From: Sphingobacterium humi
GTDB taxonomy: Bacteria > Bacteroidota > Bacteroidia > Sphingobacteriales > Sphingobacteriaceae
Assembly: GCF_009768885.1 (NCBI RefSeq)
Contig: NZ_WSQA01000003.1
Span: 365,120-429,119 of the forward strand
DNA length: 64,000 nt
Direction of reading: 5' to 3'
The notes under the pieces are model-generated. The model was not told the origin of the DNA and ran no database searches. It worked only from the letters and a program-made list of their open reading frames with translations. This document shows positions 18,185 through 26,559 of this stretch, in pieces (positions within the stretch are counted from its first letter, which is position 1; each line of letters opens with the position of its first letter). The position numbers and the translations under genes were made by a program.

Positions 18185-19196
18185 GCTAGTGCTTAAATGG
18201 CTTCATTTAATCGGCCTAATGGGAATTGGTTGTTGTGCTTTTGCGCAACAACCAATTTCTAATTTACAGCGGTACATGATTGAAGGCTATGCGCAGGGGA
18301 CAACCTATGCCATAACTTACTATGCGGCGCAAGAAATGGTCAGCAAGGCGCAAGCCGATAGCCTGTTCGCCGTGATAGACCAGTCCATGTCGCTGTATAA
18401 GCCTGATTCTAAGATCAGCCAGTTTAACGACCCGAATTGCTCGTCTATAGAGATGGATGCGCATATGGCCAAGGTGTTGAAGAAATCGTTTCAAATCAAT
18501 AAGCAATCCAAAGGTATATTTGATATTACCGTAAAGCCATTGGTATCCCTTTGGGGTTTCGGCCCGGAAAACCTGACAGCGATTCCGGATTCCGCAACCA
18601 TCAAGGAAACCTTGACCTATGTGGGTATGGATAAGCTGAAGCTGAGGGGCAGGAAACTCGTGAAAAAGGATAATCGCGTATCTATTGACCTGAATGGAAT
18701 TGCCCAAGGCTATACCGTAGATGTAGTGCACGATTTTTTATTGAAGAGAAAAGTGCCGGCTTTTATTGTGGAAGTAGGTGGGGAGATTAAAACCCACGGC
18801 TATAAGCCGAATCAGGAGCTCTTTAAGGTACTGATTCAACGACCTGCCGTAGCGAGGGAGCAACACAATTATATTGTGGCCCTGCATAACAAGGCTGTGA
18901 CCACTTCGGGGAGCTATGAGAAATTTAGAACGGTAAAGAATTACCGTTTCTCACACCATATGGATGCCAAAACGGGCTATCCATTAAAGTCAAATATCAT
19001 CTCGGTAACCGTGATTGCAGACCATGCCATGGAAGCCGACGGACTGGATAATGTATTCATGGCTATGCAGCCCGAAGATGCGGTTGCATTTGCGAATACC
19101 AAAAATAAAATTGATATTTATTTGTTGTATTTGGATCAAGGGCTGGTAAAAGAAGCCTATTCCGCTGGGTTTGCCAAGTACATCATAACCGATTAG
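18165..19196 (+). CDS. apbE: FAD:protein FMN transferase
   Basis: About 343 residues with a signal peptide ending CCAFAQ. ApbE motifs are present: the YAITYYA strand, WGFGPE, IDLNGIAQGYTVD, VTTSGSYEKF and HHMDAKTGYPL with the Asp that binds magnesium. ApbE attaches FMN covalently to a Thr/Ser of target flavoproteins outside the cytoplasmic membrane. Two starts are possible: ATG 18165, overlapping the upstream gene by 20 bases, or GTG 18189 just after its stop; both give a usable signal peptide. No protein with an obvious FMN-binding target domain is encoded nearby, so its client is unknown. Confidence 0.88.
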   Translation: MWINISRLVLKWLHLIGLMGIGCCAFAQQPISNLQRYMIEGYAQGTTYAITYYAAQEMVSKAQADSLFAVIDQSMSLYKPDSKISQFNDPNCSSIEMDAHMAKVLKKSFQINKQSKGIFDITVKPLVSLWGFGPENLTAIPDSATIKETLTYVGMDKLKLRGRKLVKKDNRVSIDLNGIAQGYTVDVVHDFLLKRKVPAFIVEVGGEIKTHGYKPNQELFKVLIQRPAVAREQHNYIVALHNKAVTTSGSYEKFRTVKNYRFSHHMDAKTGYPLKSNIISVTVIADHAMEADGLDNVFMAMQPEDAVAFANTKNKIDIYLLYLDQGLVKEAYSAGFAKYIITD

Positions 19197-19234
19197 TGTC
19201 ATTTGTACGCTAAGACTAACAAACTTAATCCTAC

Positions 19235-20158
19235 ATGAAAAGATCAGAATTCTTGAAAAACAGTTCTTTATTTGCTGCTGGCAGCTTATTGAGTGGAACA
19301 GCGATGGCCGCAAGCGCTGCAGAAAAAGAACAATCTAAAGCTGCAAATCAACCTTTTAAATTAGATTATGCTCCCCATCAAGGGATGTTCAGCGCAACGG
19401 CTGGTAAAAACTTCCTGGATGAAATAAAATATATGCATGAGTTAGGCTTCCGTAGTATTGAAGATAACGGCATGCCGAGTCGCTCGGTAGATGAGCAAAA
19501 GAAAATTGGCGAGCTACTGGCTAAACTTGGTATGCGCATGGGTGTATTTGTGGTGCCCAAAGGAGGCAACGGCGCGAATAGCCTAGCGGCAGGGAATCCG
19601 GATTTCGTGGATATCTTTTTAAAAGGCTGTCGCGACTCGGTAGAAATCGCGAAACGCTGTCATGCAAAATGGGTAACGGTAGTTCCCGGCGATTATGCCC
19701 GTAAGTTGCCGATTGGAGTACAAACGGCCAATGTGGTGGAAGCCCTGAAAAGAGGTGCTGAAATTTTTGAACCGCACGGCATTACCATGGTGCTTGAGCC
19801 TTTAAGTGATACCCCCGATCTCTTCCTGCGCTTCTCCGACCAAACCTATGAAATCTGTAAAGCTGTAAACAGCCCTTCCTGTAAAATCTTATACGACGCC
19901 TACCACCAACAAAAGAACGAAGGAAACTTAATTAACTTAATGAACCTATGTTGGAGTGAAATTGCCTACATCCAAGTGGGGGATAACCCGGGCCGTAAGG
20001 AGCCGACAACAGGGGAGGTGAATTACAAAAATGTGTTCAAATGGCTGCATGAAAAGGGATATAAGGGCATTGTAGGGATGGAGCATGGCATGTCGAAATC
20101 AGGCAAAGAAGGCGAAGTAACTTTGGTGAAAGCCTATCGTGAAGTAGACTCATTTTAG
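19235..20158 (+). CDS. Exported sugar phosphate isomerase/epimerase-type TIM barrel
   Basis: 307 residues. The N-terminus (MKRSEFLKNSSLFAAGSLLS) is a Tat-like signal with KR rather than RR. The TIM barrel of the xylose isomerase-like superfamily follows, with metal-ligand positions in VLEPLSDTPD (Glu), LYDAYHQQ (Asp/His) and VGMEHGMS (Glu), closest in feel to hydroxypyruvate isomerase-like proteins. In exported form, within a cluster of sugar oxidoreductases, it may act as an epimerase or as the lyase that splits 3-keto-glycosides; this is inference from context and from related Bacteroides pathways. Confidence 0.82.
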   Translation: MKRSEFLKNSSLFAAGSLLSGTAMAASAAEKEQSKAANQPFKLDYAPHQGMFSATAGKNFLDEIKYMHELGFRSIEDNGMPSRSVDEQKKIGELLAKLGMRMGVFVVPKGGNGANSLAAGNPDFVDIFLKGCRDSVEIAKRCHAKWVTVVPGDYARKLPIGVQTANVVEALKRGAEIFEPHGITMVLEPLSDTPDLFLRFSDQTYEICKAVNSPSCKILYDAYHQQKNEGNLINLMNLCWSEIAYIQVGDNPGRKEPTTGEVNYKNVFKWLHEKGYKGIVGMEHGMSKSGKEGEVTLVKAYREVDSF

Positions 20159-20262
20159 TGTGCTAAACCATTTTAGTTAATGAAACAAATTTGTGATTGT
20201 ATTTCATTAACAAGTAATAATTTTTATATTTAAATCCATAAAATCTATATAAGCCTATTCGA

Positions 20263-21513
20263 ATGTCATCATCAATTAAATTTAAATTATCCTTCATGAT
20301 GTTCCTGGAGTTCTTTATTTGGGGCTCTTGGTTTGTCACCTTAGGTACCTTTTTAGGTAGCACACTAAATTCTACAGGCTTAGAAATTGCCAATGTCTTC
20401 TCTACCCAATCTTGGGGCGCTATTGTGGCTCCTTTTATCGTGGGTATGATTGCCGACCGCTATTTTAATGCGGAGCGCATCCTGGGTATCCTGCACCTGA
20501 TTGGTGCTGTGTTGATGTTCCAGTTGTACAATAGCCATTCCATTGGGGAATTCTTCCCTTATGTATTGGGCTATATGTTGTTGTATATGCCAACCCTGTC
20601 TTTGGTGAATTCCGTTTCCTTCCGTCAGTTGAAAAACCCGGAGAAGGAGTTTTCCAATATCCGGATTTGGGGAACCATCGGCTGGATTGTAGCCGGATTA
20701 TCGATCTCCTACCTTTTCAAATGGGATGCCGAGCAAAGTATTAAAGAGGGCTTGCTACGCAATACCTTCTTAATGGCGGCTATTGGCTCGGTTATATTGG
20801 GTCTATTTAGTTTCTTCTTGCCGAAAACGCCTCCTGTGAAAGTGGAAGCCGGCGAAAAGCAAAGCTTCGCGAAAATATTAGGGCTGGATGCCATTAAGTT
20901 GCTGAAAGATCGGAACTTCTTGGTTTTCTTTGTGTCTTCCATATTAATCTGTATTCCATTAGCGTTCTATTATCAATACGCGAATCCGTTTCTGGCAGAA
21001 GTAGGTTTAAGCAATCCGACTGGGAAGATGACCATTGGTCAAATCTCGGAGGCATTATGTCTGTTATTGTTACCGATATTCTTTACACGCTTCGGCTTTA
21101 AGAATACGATCTTGCTAGGGATGTTGGCTTGGGTATTGCGCTATGTGTTTTTTGCCTATGGCAACGCGGGCGAAGCAACGTATATGCTGTTGTTGGGAAT
21201 TGCCCTACACGGTATCTGTTACGACTTTTTCTTCGTGTCCGGTCAGATTTACACCGACTCGAAAGCAGGTAAAGAGAATAAAAATGCGGCACAGGGCTTG
21301 ATCACCTTCGCGACCTATGGCGTTGGGCAGCTGATCGGATTCTGGGTGGCCGGATTTGTAAGTGATACATATAACCATATTAAAACGACCGACGTGGCGG
21401 CGTTCTGGCACCAGTTGTGGATTGTGCCAGCAATTATCGCTTTAGTCGTGTTCTTTATTTTCCTTTTCTTCTTTAAGAAGGAGAATATCGTCAATCAATC
21501 AGAAACTAATTAA
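20263..21513 (+). CDS. Nucleoside permease-type MFS transporter (NHS family)
   Basis: 416 residues, twelve predicted membrane segments. The N-terminus (LSFMMFLEFFIWGSWFVTLG) and GMIADRYFNAERILG match the nucleoside:H+ symporter family (NupG/XapB). In Bacteroidota such permeases often sit beside MocA-type oxidoreductases and isomerases, and probably import the sugar product rather than a nucleoside; this is inference. It lies between the isomerase and GMC genes, 11 bases before the latter. Confidence 0.85.
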   Translation: MSSSIKFKLSFMMFLEFFIWGSWFVTLGTFLGSTLNSTGLEIANVFSTQSWGAIVAPFIVGMIADRYFNAERILGILHLIGAVLMFQLYNSHSIGEFFPYVLGYMLLYMPTLSLVNSVSFRQLKNPEKEFSNIRIWGTIGWIVAGLSISYLFKWDAEQSIKEGLLRNTFLMAAIGSVILGLFSFFLPKTPPVKVEAGEKQSFAKILGLDAIKLLKDRNFLVFFVSSILICIPLAFYYQYANPFLAEVGLSNPTGKMTIGQISEALCLLLLPIFFTRFGFKNTILLGMLAWVLRYVFFAYGNAGEATYMLLLGIALHGICYDFFFVSGQIYTDSKAGKENKNAAQGLITFATYGVGQLIGFWVAGFVSDTYNHIKTTDVAAFWHQLWIVPAIIALVVFFIFLFFFKKENIVNQSETN

Positions 21514-21524
21514 ATAATAGAGTA

Positions 21525-23210
21525 ATGGTAGAAAATAATATTTATGATGCCATTGTTATCGGATCTGGTATTAGCGGTGGATGGGCTGCTAAAGAACTAA
21601 CCGAAAAAGGTCTGAAAACAATCATGTTAGAGCGTGGTCGCAATGTCGAGCACGTGAAAGATTACCATGCAAATAAGGATGTTTGGGAATATCCACACCG
21701 TGGAGGAAGAACCAAGCAGATGGAAGCTGACTACCCTGTTTTGAAGCGTGATTACCCCCTTAATGAAAAGAACTTAGATTTTTGGGTGAACGAAAAGGAG
21801 AGTCCCTATGTGGAGAAAAAAAGATTCGACTGGTTTAGAGGATATCATGTGGGTGGCCGTTCTTTAATGTGGGGCCGCCAGAGTTACCGTTTTGGTGATT
21901 TGGACTTTGAAGCTAACGCTAAGGATGGTCATGGTGTAGACTGGCCTATCCGTTATGCCGATATCGCACCTTGGTATTCTTATGCAGAGAAATGGGCTGG
22001 AATCTCCGGAAACCGCGATGGACTGGATGTTCTTCCGGATGGTGATTTTATGCCGGCTATGCCTTTCAATATCGTTGAAAAGGATTTGGCCGAGCGTTTG
22101 AAAAAACAATTCGGCGGCAGCCGCCATTTTATTATGGGGCGTACCGCAAATATTACCCAACCGCATACCGGCCGTATTAATTGCCAGTATCAAAATCAAT
22201 GTTGGTTAGGTTGTAACTTCGGGGGCTACTTCAGTACGCAATCCTCGACATTGCCGCCTGCCATGAAAACAGGAAACTTAACCTTGCGTCCGTTTTCTAT
22301 CGTAACGAAGATTATCTACGATAAGGATACGAAGAAAGCCAAAGGGGTAGAGATTGTTGATGCGGAAACAAACAAGACGTATGAATTCTTCGCGAAAGTG
22401 ATCTTCGTATGTGCTTCGGCCTTCAACTCGACCTGGGTGTTGATGAACTCAGCAACCGATGTTTGGGAAGGTGGTTTAGGCAGTAGCTCGGGCGAATTAG
22501 GCCATAACGCAATGGATCACCACTTCCGTTTGGGAGCAAGTGGTCGCGTAGAAGGCTATGACGATAAGTATGTCTTCGGCCGTAGACCTACAGGCTTGTA
22601 TGTGCCGCGTTTTGTGAATATCGCTAGTGATACTAAACAACGTGATTATGTGCGTGGCTTCGGCTACCAAGGAGGTGCTTCGCGTGGTCGTTGGTCTGGC
22701 GAAATTGCAGAGATGGCCGTAGGGGGCGAATGGAAAGACGCCTTATGTGAACCAGGAAACTGGAGCATCGGCTTTACCGCTTTCGGAGAAATATTACCGT
22801 ACCATGAGAACCGTATCTTCTTGGACAAAGACGTGAAGGATAAATGGGGATTGCCGGTATTGGCCATGGATATGGAAATTAAAGACAACGAAAACAAAAT
22901 GCGTAAGGACATGACCGAAGAGATGAAAGCCATGCTGGAATCTATCGGGGTGAAAGATGTAGGTACTTACGATGGTGGTTATAATTTCGGGATGGGTATC
23001 CACGAAATGGGAACCGCTCGCATGGGCTTAGATCCGAAAACTTCCGTATTGAACAAACATAACCAGGTGTGGGATGCAACCAACGTTTATGTAACGGATG
23101 GCGCATGTATGACTTCCGCGGGTTGTGTGAATCCTTCGTTAACTTACATGGCATTAACAGCGAGAGCCGTAGACCATGCCGTTAGCGAATTGAAAAAAGG
23201 AAATATTTAA
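21525..23210 (+). CDS. GMC-family FAD oxidoreductase, large subunit of a sugar/glycoside dehydrogenase
   Basis: 561 residues, no signal peptide of its own. The FAD-binding Rossmann motif is GSGISGGWAAKELTEKG near residue 12. The catalytic His/Asn pair is in HEMGTARMG and GCVNPSLTYMAL. Between them NCQYQNQCWLGC has the spacing C-x5-C-x3-C, the same as the [3Fe-4S] ligands of the FAD-glucose dehydrogenase catalytic subunit, so electrons probably leave through an iron-sulfur centre. The subunit-3 gene at 24673 carries a Tat signal and likely carries this protein across the membrane. Likely reaction: oxidation of a sugar hydroxyl (often C3) with transfer to a cytochrome not encoded here. Confidence 0.9.
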   Translation: MVENNIYDAIVIGSGISGGWAAKELTEKGLKTIMLERGRNVEHVKDYHANKDVWEYPHRGGRTKQMEADYPVLKRDYPLNEKNLDFWVNEKESPYVEKKRFDWFRGYHVGGRSLMWGRQSYRFGDLDFEANAKDGHGVDWPIRYADIAPWYSYAEKWAGISGNRDGLDVLPDGDFMPAMPFNIVEKDLAERLKKQFGGSRHFIMGRTANITQPHTGRINCQYQNQCWLGCNFGGYFSTQSSTLPPAMKTGNLTLRPFSIVTKIIYDKDTKKAKGVEIVDAETNKTYEFFAKVIFVCASAFNSTWVLMNSATDVWEGGLGSSSGELGHNAMDHHFRLGASGRVEGYDDKYVFGRRPTGLYVPRFVNIASDTKQRDYVRGFGYQGGASRGRWSGEIAEMAVGGEWKDALCEPGNWSIGFTAFGEILPYHENRIFLDKDVKDKWGLPVLAMDMEIKDNENKMRKDMTEEMKAMLESIGVKDVGTYDGGYNFGMGIHEMGTARMGLDPKTSVLNKHNQVWDATNVYVTDGACMTSAGCVNPSLTYMALTARAVDHAVSELKKGNI

Positions 23211-23233
23211 CATTCGACTAAAACCAAACGATT

Positions 23234-24658
23234 ATGAGTGAGCATAATTCGAGGAGAACATTCCTAAAGCATGCAGCCGTAGCTGCTGCCGGCTTTAGCA
23301 TCGTTCCGCGCCACGTGTTGGGCGGAACGGGATTTGTGGCTCCGAGTGATAAATTACAAGTAGCAGGTATTGGGGTTGGGGGAAAAGGAGAAAGCGATAT
23401 CAAAGCCTTCCACGATAGTGGAAAAGCGAATATTGCCTTCCTATGTGATGTGGATGATCGCCGTGCTGCCAATTCGGTGAAGCGTTTCCCGAAGGCTAAG
23501 TATTATAAGGATTACCGGGAGATGCTCGATAAAGAGCATAAGCATATCGATGCTGTCTCAGTGTCGGGTCCTGACCATAACCATGCCATCCATGCCTTGG
23601 CAGCGATGCAGCTTGGCAAGCACGTGTATGTGCAGAAACCGTTGACCCACGATATCTGGGAAGCACGCGTTTTAACGCATGCAGCAAAGAAATATAAGGT
23701 GGTTACCCAAATGGGGAACCAAGGTGCCTCCAACGATGGCCCGCGTCAAATCAGAGAATGGTATGAGGCTGGCTTAATCGGCGATGTGCATACCGTATAT
23801 TGCTGGACAGACCGCCCGGTATGGCCTCAAGGTATTCCTTGGCCTGCACAGAAAGCTGAGGTGCCGAAGGAATTAGATTGGGACCTTTGGTTGGGTACTG
23901 CGCCACAAAAGGATTATATCGAGAAACTAGTGCCTTTCAACTGGCGTGGCTGGTGGGATTATGGTACTGGCGCCCTTGGCGATATGGGATGTCACTTATT
24001 GGAAGTGCCATTTAGTGTATTAGGCTTGAACTACCTGCAAGATGTGCAAGCATCTGTTGGGTCGGTGTATGTGGATGAGTTTAAACGTGGGTATTTCCCG
24101 GAAAGCTGTCCGCCATCAAGTCATGCTACCATGACCTTCCCGAAAGGAAGCCGCACCAGCGGTCCGGTAACTCTGCATTGGATGGACGGTGGTATTCAGC
24201 CGGCACGTCCGGAGGAGCTGGAGCCGAATGAAATCTTCGGTGATGGTGGAAACGGTATCCTGATGGTCGGTACGAAAGGTAAAGTACTGGCAGATACCTA
24301 TGGCGATAGAGCACGCTTGTTGCCAACCACAAGAAAAGAAAACGTAGCGATGAAATACGCACGTGTTCCGGGTGGTGCTTCAGGTCACTATGCGCAATGG
24401 GTGGAAGCTTGTATTGCCGGCTATGGTAAAAAAGAAGTCAGTGCACCTTTTGAAATATCAGGACCATTGACGGAGGCTTTATTGATGGCCAACTTGGCAA
24501 TCCGTGGAGCCGATTTAAAAATCGATGGTAAATATCCAGGACGTAACTTAAAGCTGCTTTGGGATAACGACAATATGAAAGTAACCAACTTTGATATCGT
24601 GAACCAATTCGTGAAGCGTCAATACCGTCCGGGATGGGAAATTAATTATTCATTTTAA
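23234..24658 (+). CDS. Second Tat-exported Gfo/Idh/MocA family oxidoreductase
   Basis: 474 residues. Twin-arginine signal SRRTFLKHAAVAAAG, then Rossmann motif GIGVGGKGESDIKAF and the catalytic Lys motif VYVQKPLTHD (QKP in place of EKP). GDMGCHLLEVPF carries the conserved His. The sequence (GNQGASNDGPRQIREWYEAG, WTDRPVWPQG) is of the long Bacteroidota type found with GMC dehydrogenases. It presumably reduces, oxidises or isomerises a sugar in the periplasm with bound NAD(P). It is separated by 23 bases from the GMC gene and 14 from the subunit-3 gene, so all three are one transcript. Confidence 0.88.
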   Translation: MSEHNSRRTFLKHAAVAAAGFSIVPRHVLGGTGFVAPSDKLQVAGIGVGGKGESDIKAFHDSGKANIAFLCDVDDRRAANSVKRFPKAKYYKDYREMLDKEHKHIDAVSVSGPDHNHAIHALAAMQLGKHVYVQKPLTHDIWEARVLTHAAKKYKVVTQMGNQGASNDGPRQIREWYEAGLIGDVHTVYCWTDRPVWPQGIPWPAQKAEVPKELDWDLWLGTAPQKDYIEKLVPFNWRGWWDYGTGALGDMGCHLLEVPFSVLGLNYLQDVQASVGSVYVDEFKRGYFPESCPPSSHATMTFPKGSRTSGPVTLHWMDGGIQPARPEELEPNEIFGDGGNGILMVGTKGKVLADTYGDRARLLPTTRKENVAMKYARVPGGASGHYAQWVEACIAGYGKKEVSAPFEISGPLTEALLMANLAIRGADLKIDGKYPGRNLKLLWDNDNMKVTNFDIVNQFVKRQYRPGWEINYSF

Positions 24659-24672
24659 TAAGGTATAAGAAG

Positions 24673-25245
24673 ATGATGAATAGAAGAGAAGCATTAAAAC
24701 GTGTGGCCTTTATCATGGGTGGTACGGTTATTGGCTCCAGCCTTTTCTTAGAAGGTTGTAAGCGCAAGGCTACCAAAGATGTGGCTGCTTTGTTTGAGGC
24801 AGAAACAACAGATTATTTAGGAGAGTTAGCCGAGGCTATCCTTCCAAAAACTTCAACACCAGGCGCAAAAGAAGCAGGTGTTGGTGCGTTTATTCCGGTA
24901 ATGATCCGCGATTGTTACGACGAGAAAGATCAAAAAGCTTTCGTTGAAGGCTTAATTGGCGTTGAAGATCGCGCGAAAAAAGAATTCAAAAAAGGATTTT
25001 TGGAACTAACGCCTGAGGAGAAACTTCAGTTTGTAAACAACTACGATAAGGAAGCTAAAGAATACCAAGGCAATAAAAAAGAAGAGGATGCAAACCACTT
25101 CTTCACCATGTTGAAACAATTGACCTTAACTGGCTTCTTTACCTCTGAAGTAGGTATGAAACAAGCATTACGCTATGTGAAAATCCCTGGAAAATTTGAT
25201 GGAAACTATCCATACAAAAAAGGGGATAAAGCATGGGCTATCTAA
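24673..25245 (+). CDS. Gluconate 2-dehydrogenase subunit 3-like protein, Tat lipoprotein
   Basis: 190 residues. The N-terminus combines a twin arginine (NRREALKRVAF) with a lipobox-like end (LFLEGC), so it is probably exported folded by Tat and lipid-anchored. The rest is the helical subunit-3 domain (LAEAILPKTSTPGAKEAG, ELTPEEKLQFVNNYD, FFTMLKQLTLTGFFTSEVG) found with GMC-type gluconate, glucose and glucoside dehydrogenases, where it chaperones the flavoprotein subunit. It ends the cluster and is followed by a strong terminator. ATG 24676 is an equally possible start. Confidence 0.88.
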   Translation: MMNRREALKRVAFIMGGTVIGSSLFLEGCKRKATKDVAALFEAETTDYLGELAEAILPKTSTPGAKEAGVGAFIPVMIRDCYDEKDQKAFVEGLIGVEDRAKKEFKKGFLELTPEEKLQFVNNYDKEAKEYQGNKKEEDANHFFTMLKQLTLTGFFTSEVGMKQALRYVKIPGKFDGNYPYKKGDKAWAI

Positions 25246-25246
25246 T

Positions 25247-25279
25247 AAAAAAGGCTCTCTTGGAAAAGAGAGCCTTTTT
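25247..25279. terminator. Bidirectional terminator between the sugar cluster and the thioesterase gene
   Basis: AAAGGCTCTCTT pairs with AAGAGAGCCTTT around GGAA, with A and T runs on both sides, so it can serve both converging genes. Confidence 0.93.
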
Positions 25280-26011
25280 TTAAGCTTGTTTATTGGCAAC
25301 ATGCATCAGGAAGTGAATCTTCTCATTCCTACTGATGTTGTAGGTATCACTGCCATGGGCACCAACGCCCTTATGGATACTGACTTGATTGCCGTAGGTG
25401 AGCTCCCGGAGGAAGTTCATTTCGATTTCCGTGATCTGTTGACTCAAGACGTATTTCGGATCGAGGGCGTCGAAACACCAGTCCATGTATTTTACATTAT
25501 TGGCATGTCCGGCGATGTCTAAGTCGGATAATACGACCTGATAATCTTTAAGCTTTTGGAAGTCGCAGAGCCCGTCGATGCGTTGTACGGGTCTGGGTGT
25601 GCTATGCATATCCGGAAGGATCACGGCATGTTCGGTACTCACGGCTAGGGCTTCAGCCTTGCGGGCTTCCACGTTAAATACGGCCCATAAGCTACTGGCA
25701 GTGGCGACAACATGCTCGCCAAGGATAACTTCGAAATTACGGGTAGAACGGGATCCGCTGAAGTCCTGGATCCAGGTACGGATGGTCAGGGTTTGTTCAA
25801 AGCGGGGTAGGCGTTTAATCTGGATTAGCATGCGGCTGAGTACCCAAGACTGTTTATGTTTCAGCATGGTGCGTGCACCGAAGCCTAAGATCACCGCGTG
25901 TTCGCTGGCTGTAATCTGTAATATATTGTTAAGTTCGCTGTATTTTAATTGTCCGTTTGCATAACATTGGGTAAAGTTCAATGTCCATTCTTTCTCAAAG
26001 TATCCTGCCAT
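25280..26011 (-). CDS. Acyl-ACP thioesterase
   Basis: 243 residues with the double hot-dog layout of bacterial FatA/FatB-like thioesterases. The first half contains WVLSRMLIQIKRLPRFEQ, then RTWIQDFSGSRSTRNFEV; the second half contains SDLDIAGHANNVKYMDW, the Asn/His motif of the catalytic half. It would release free fatty acids from acyl carrier protein in the cytoplasm. I start at ATG 26011 (MAGYFEKEW) rather than at TTG 26020. It stands alone and converges on the sugar cluster. Confidence 0.88.
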   Translation of the reverse strand: MAGYFEKEWTLNFTQCYANGQLKYSELNNILQITASEHAVILGFGARTMLKHKQSWVLSRMLIQIKRLPRFEQTLTIRTWIQDFSGSRSTRNFEVILGEHVVATASSLWAVFNVEARKAEALAVSTEHAVILPDMHSTPRPVQRIDGLCDFQKLKDYQVVLSDLDIAGHANNVKYMDWCFDALDPKYVLSQQITEIEMNFLRELTYGNQVSIHKGVGAHGSDTYNISRNEKIHFLMHVANKQA

Positions 26012-26120
26012 GAATTTCAAATTACATGCGAATGTAACTAATTTATTAATGTAAAATAAAATGTTGGCTTTGTATATATAAATAACTAAATTGACGTTAA
26101 CCTAATAAACCCCGAATTGT

Positions 26121-26393
26121 ATGAGCATGATAGGAACATTAATAGAAAAGGAACAGGTTGCTAATTTGAAGATAATACCGGCTGAGGTCGATAACTCCGC
26201 GAAATTTATGTCTATTTTGCAGAGTGCCCTACGCTTAGGCAATGAATTTAAGTCGAAAACAGCCCTCGTTTTTAATACCGATGAAGGCCCCATGCGGATT
26301 GAAACTACCGTATGGTCCCTAACGGAAAAGTATATTCAAATCAAACACGGGATCTTAATTCCCTTGCGATCCCTGATCGCAGTAGAATATTAA
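26121..26393 (+). CDS. Conserved hypothetical protein, 90 residues
   Basis: A small cytoplasmic protein without membrane segments. It contains a helix (KFMSILQSALRLGNEFKSK) and a beta-rich end (MRIETTVWSLTEKYIQIK, then GILIPLRSLIAVEY). I recognise the type as a conserved short Bacteroidota protein but know of no function. Its terminator begins 5 bases after the stop codon. ATG 26127 is an alternative start. Confidence 0.7.
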   Translation: MSMIGTLIEKEQVANLKIIPAEVDNSAKFMSILQSALRLGNEFKSKTALVFNTDEGPMRIETTVWSLTEKYIQIKHGILIPLRSLIAVEY

Positions 26394-26397
26394 CGAA

Positions 26398-26421
26398 AGA
26401 GGCGCATAGCCTCTTTTTTAT
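26398..26421 (+). terminator. Terminator after the 90-residue protein gene
   Basis: AGAGGC, loop GCATA, GCCTCT, then six or seven T. Confidence 0.88.
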
Positions 26422-26559
26422 TCGTGCAGCTTCTTGGCTGCACATTAAGCTAAGTTTGAAAATAGTTTCTCCGATGAAAGTATGTTTAGTTTTAAAATTT
26501 ACAGGCAATCTGTAACATTTTAGTTAAACTATAGACTAATAGTCAAACTTAGATATTTT

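Noticed and set aside
18264..18731. A 155-codon minus-strand frame inside the apbE gene.
   Set aside because: Antisense shadow of conserved ApbE motifs; no domain or start signal.
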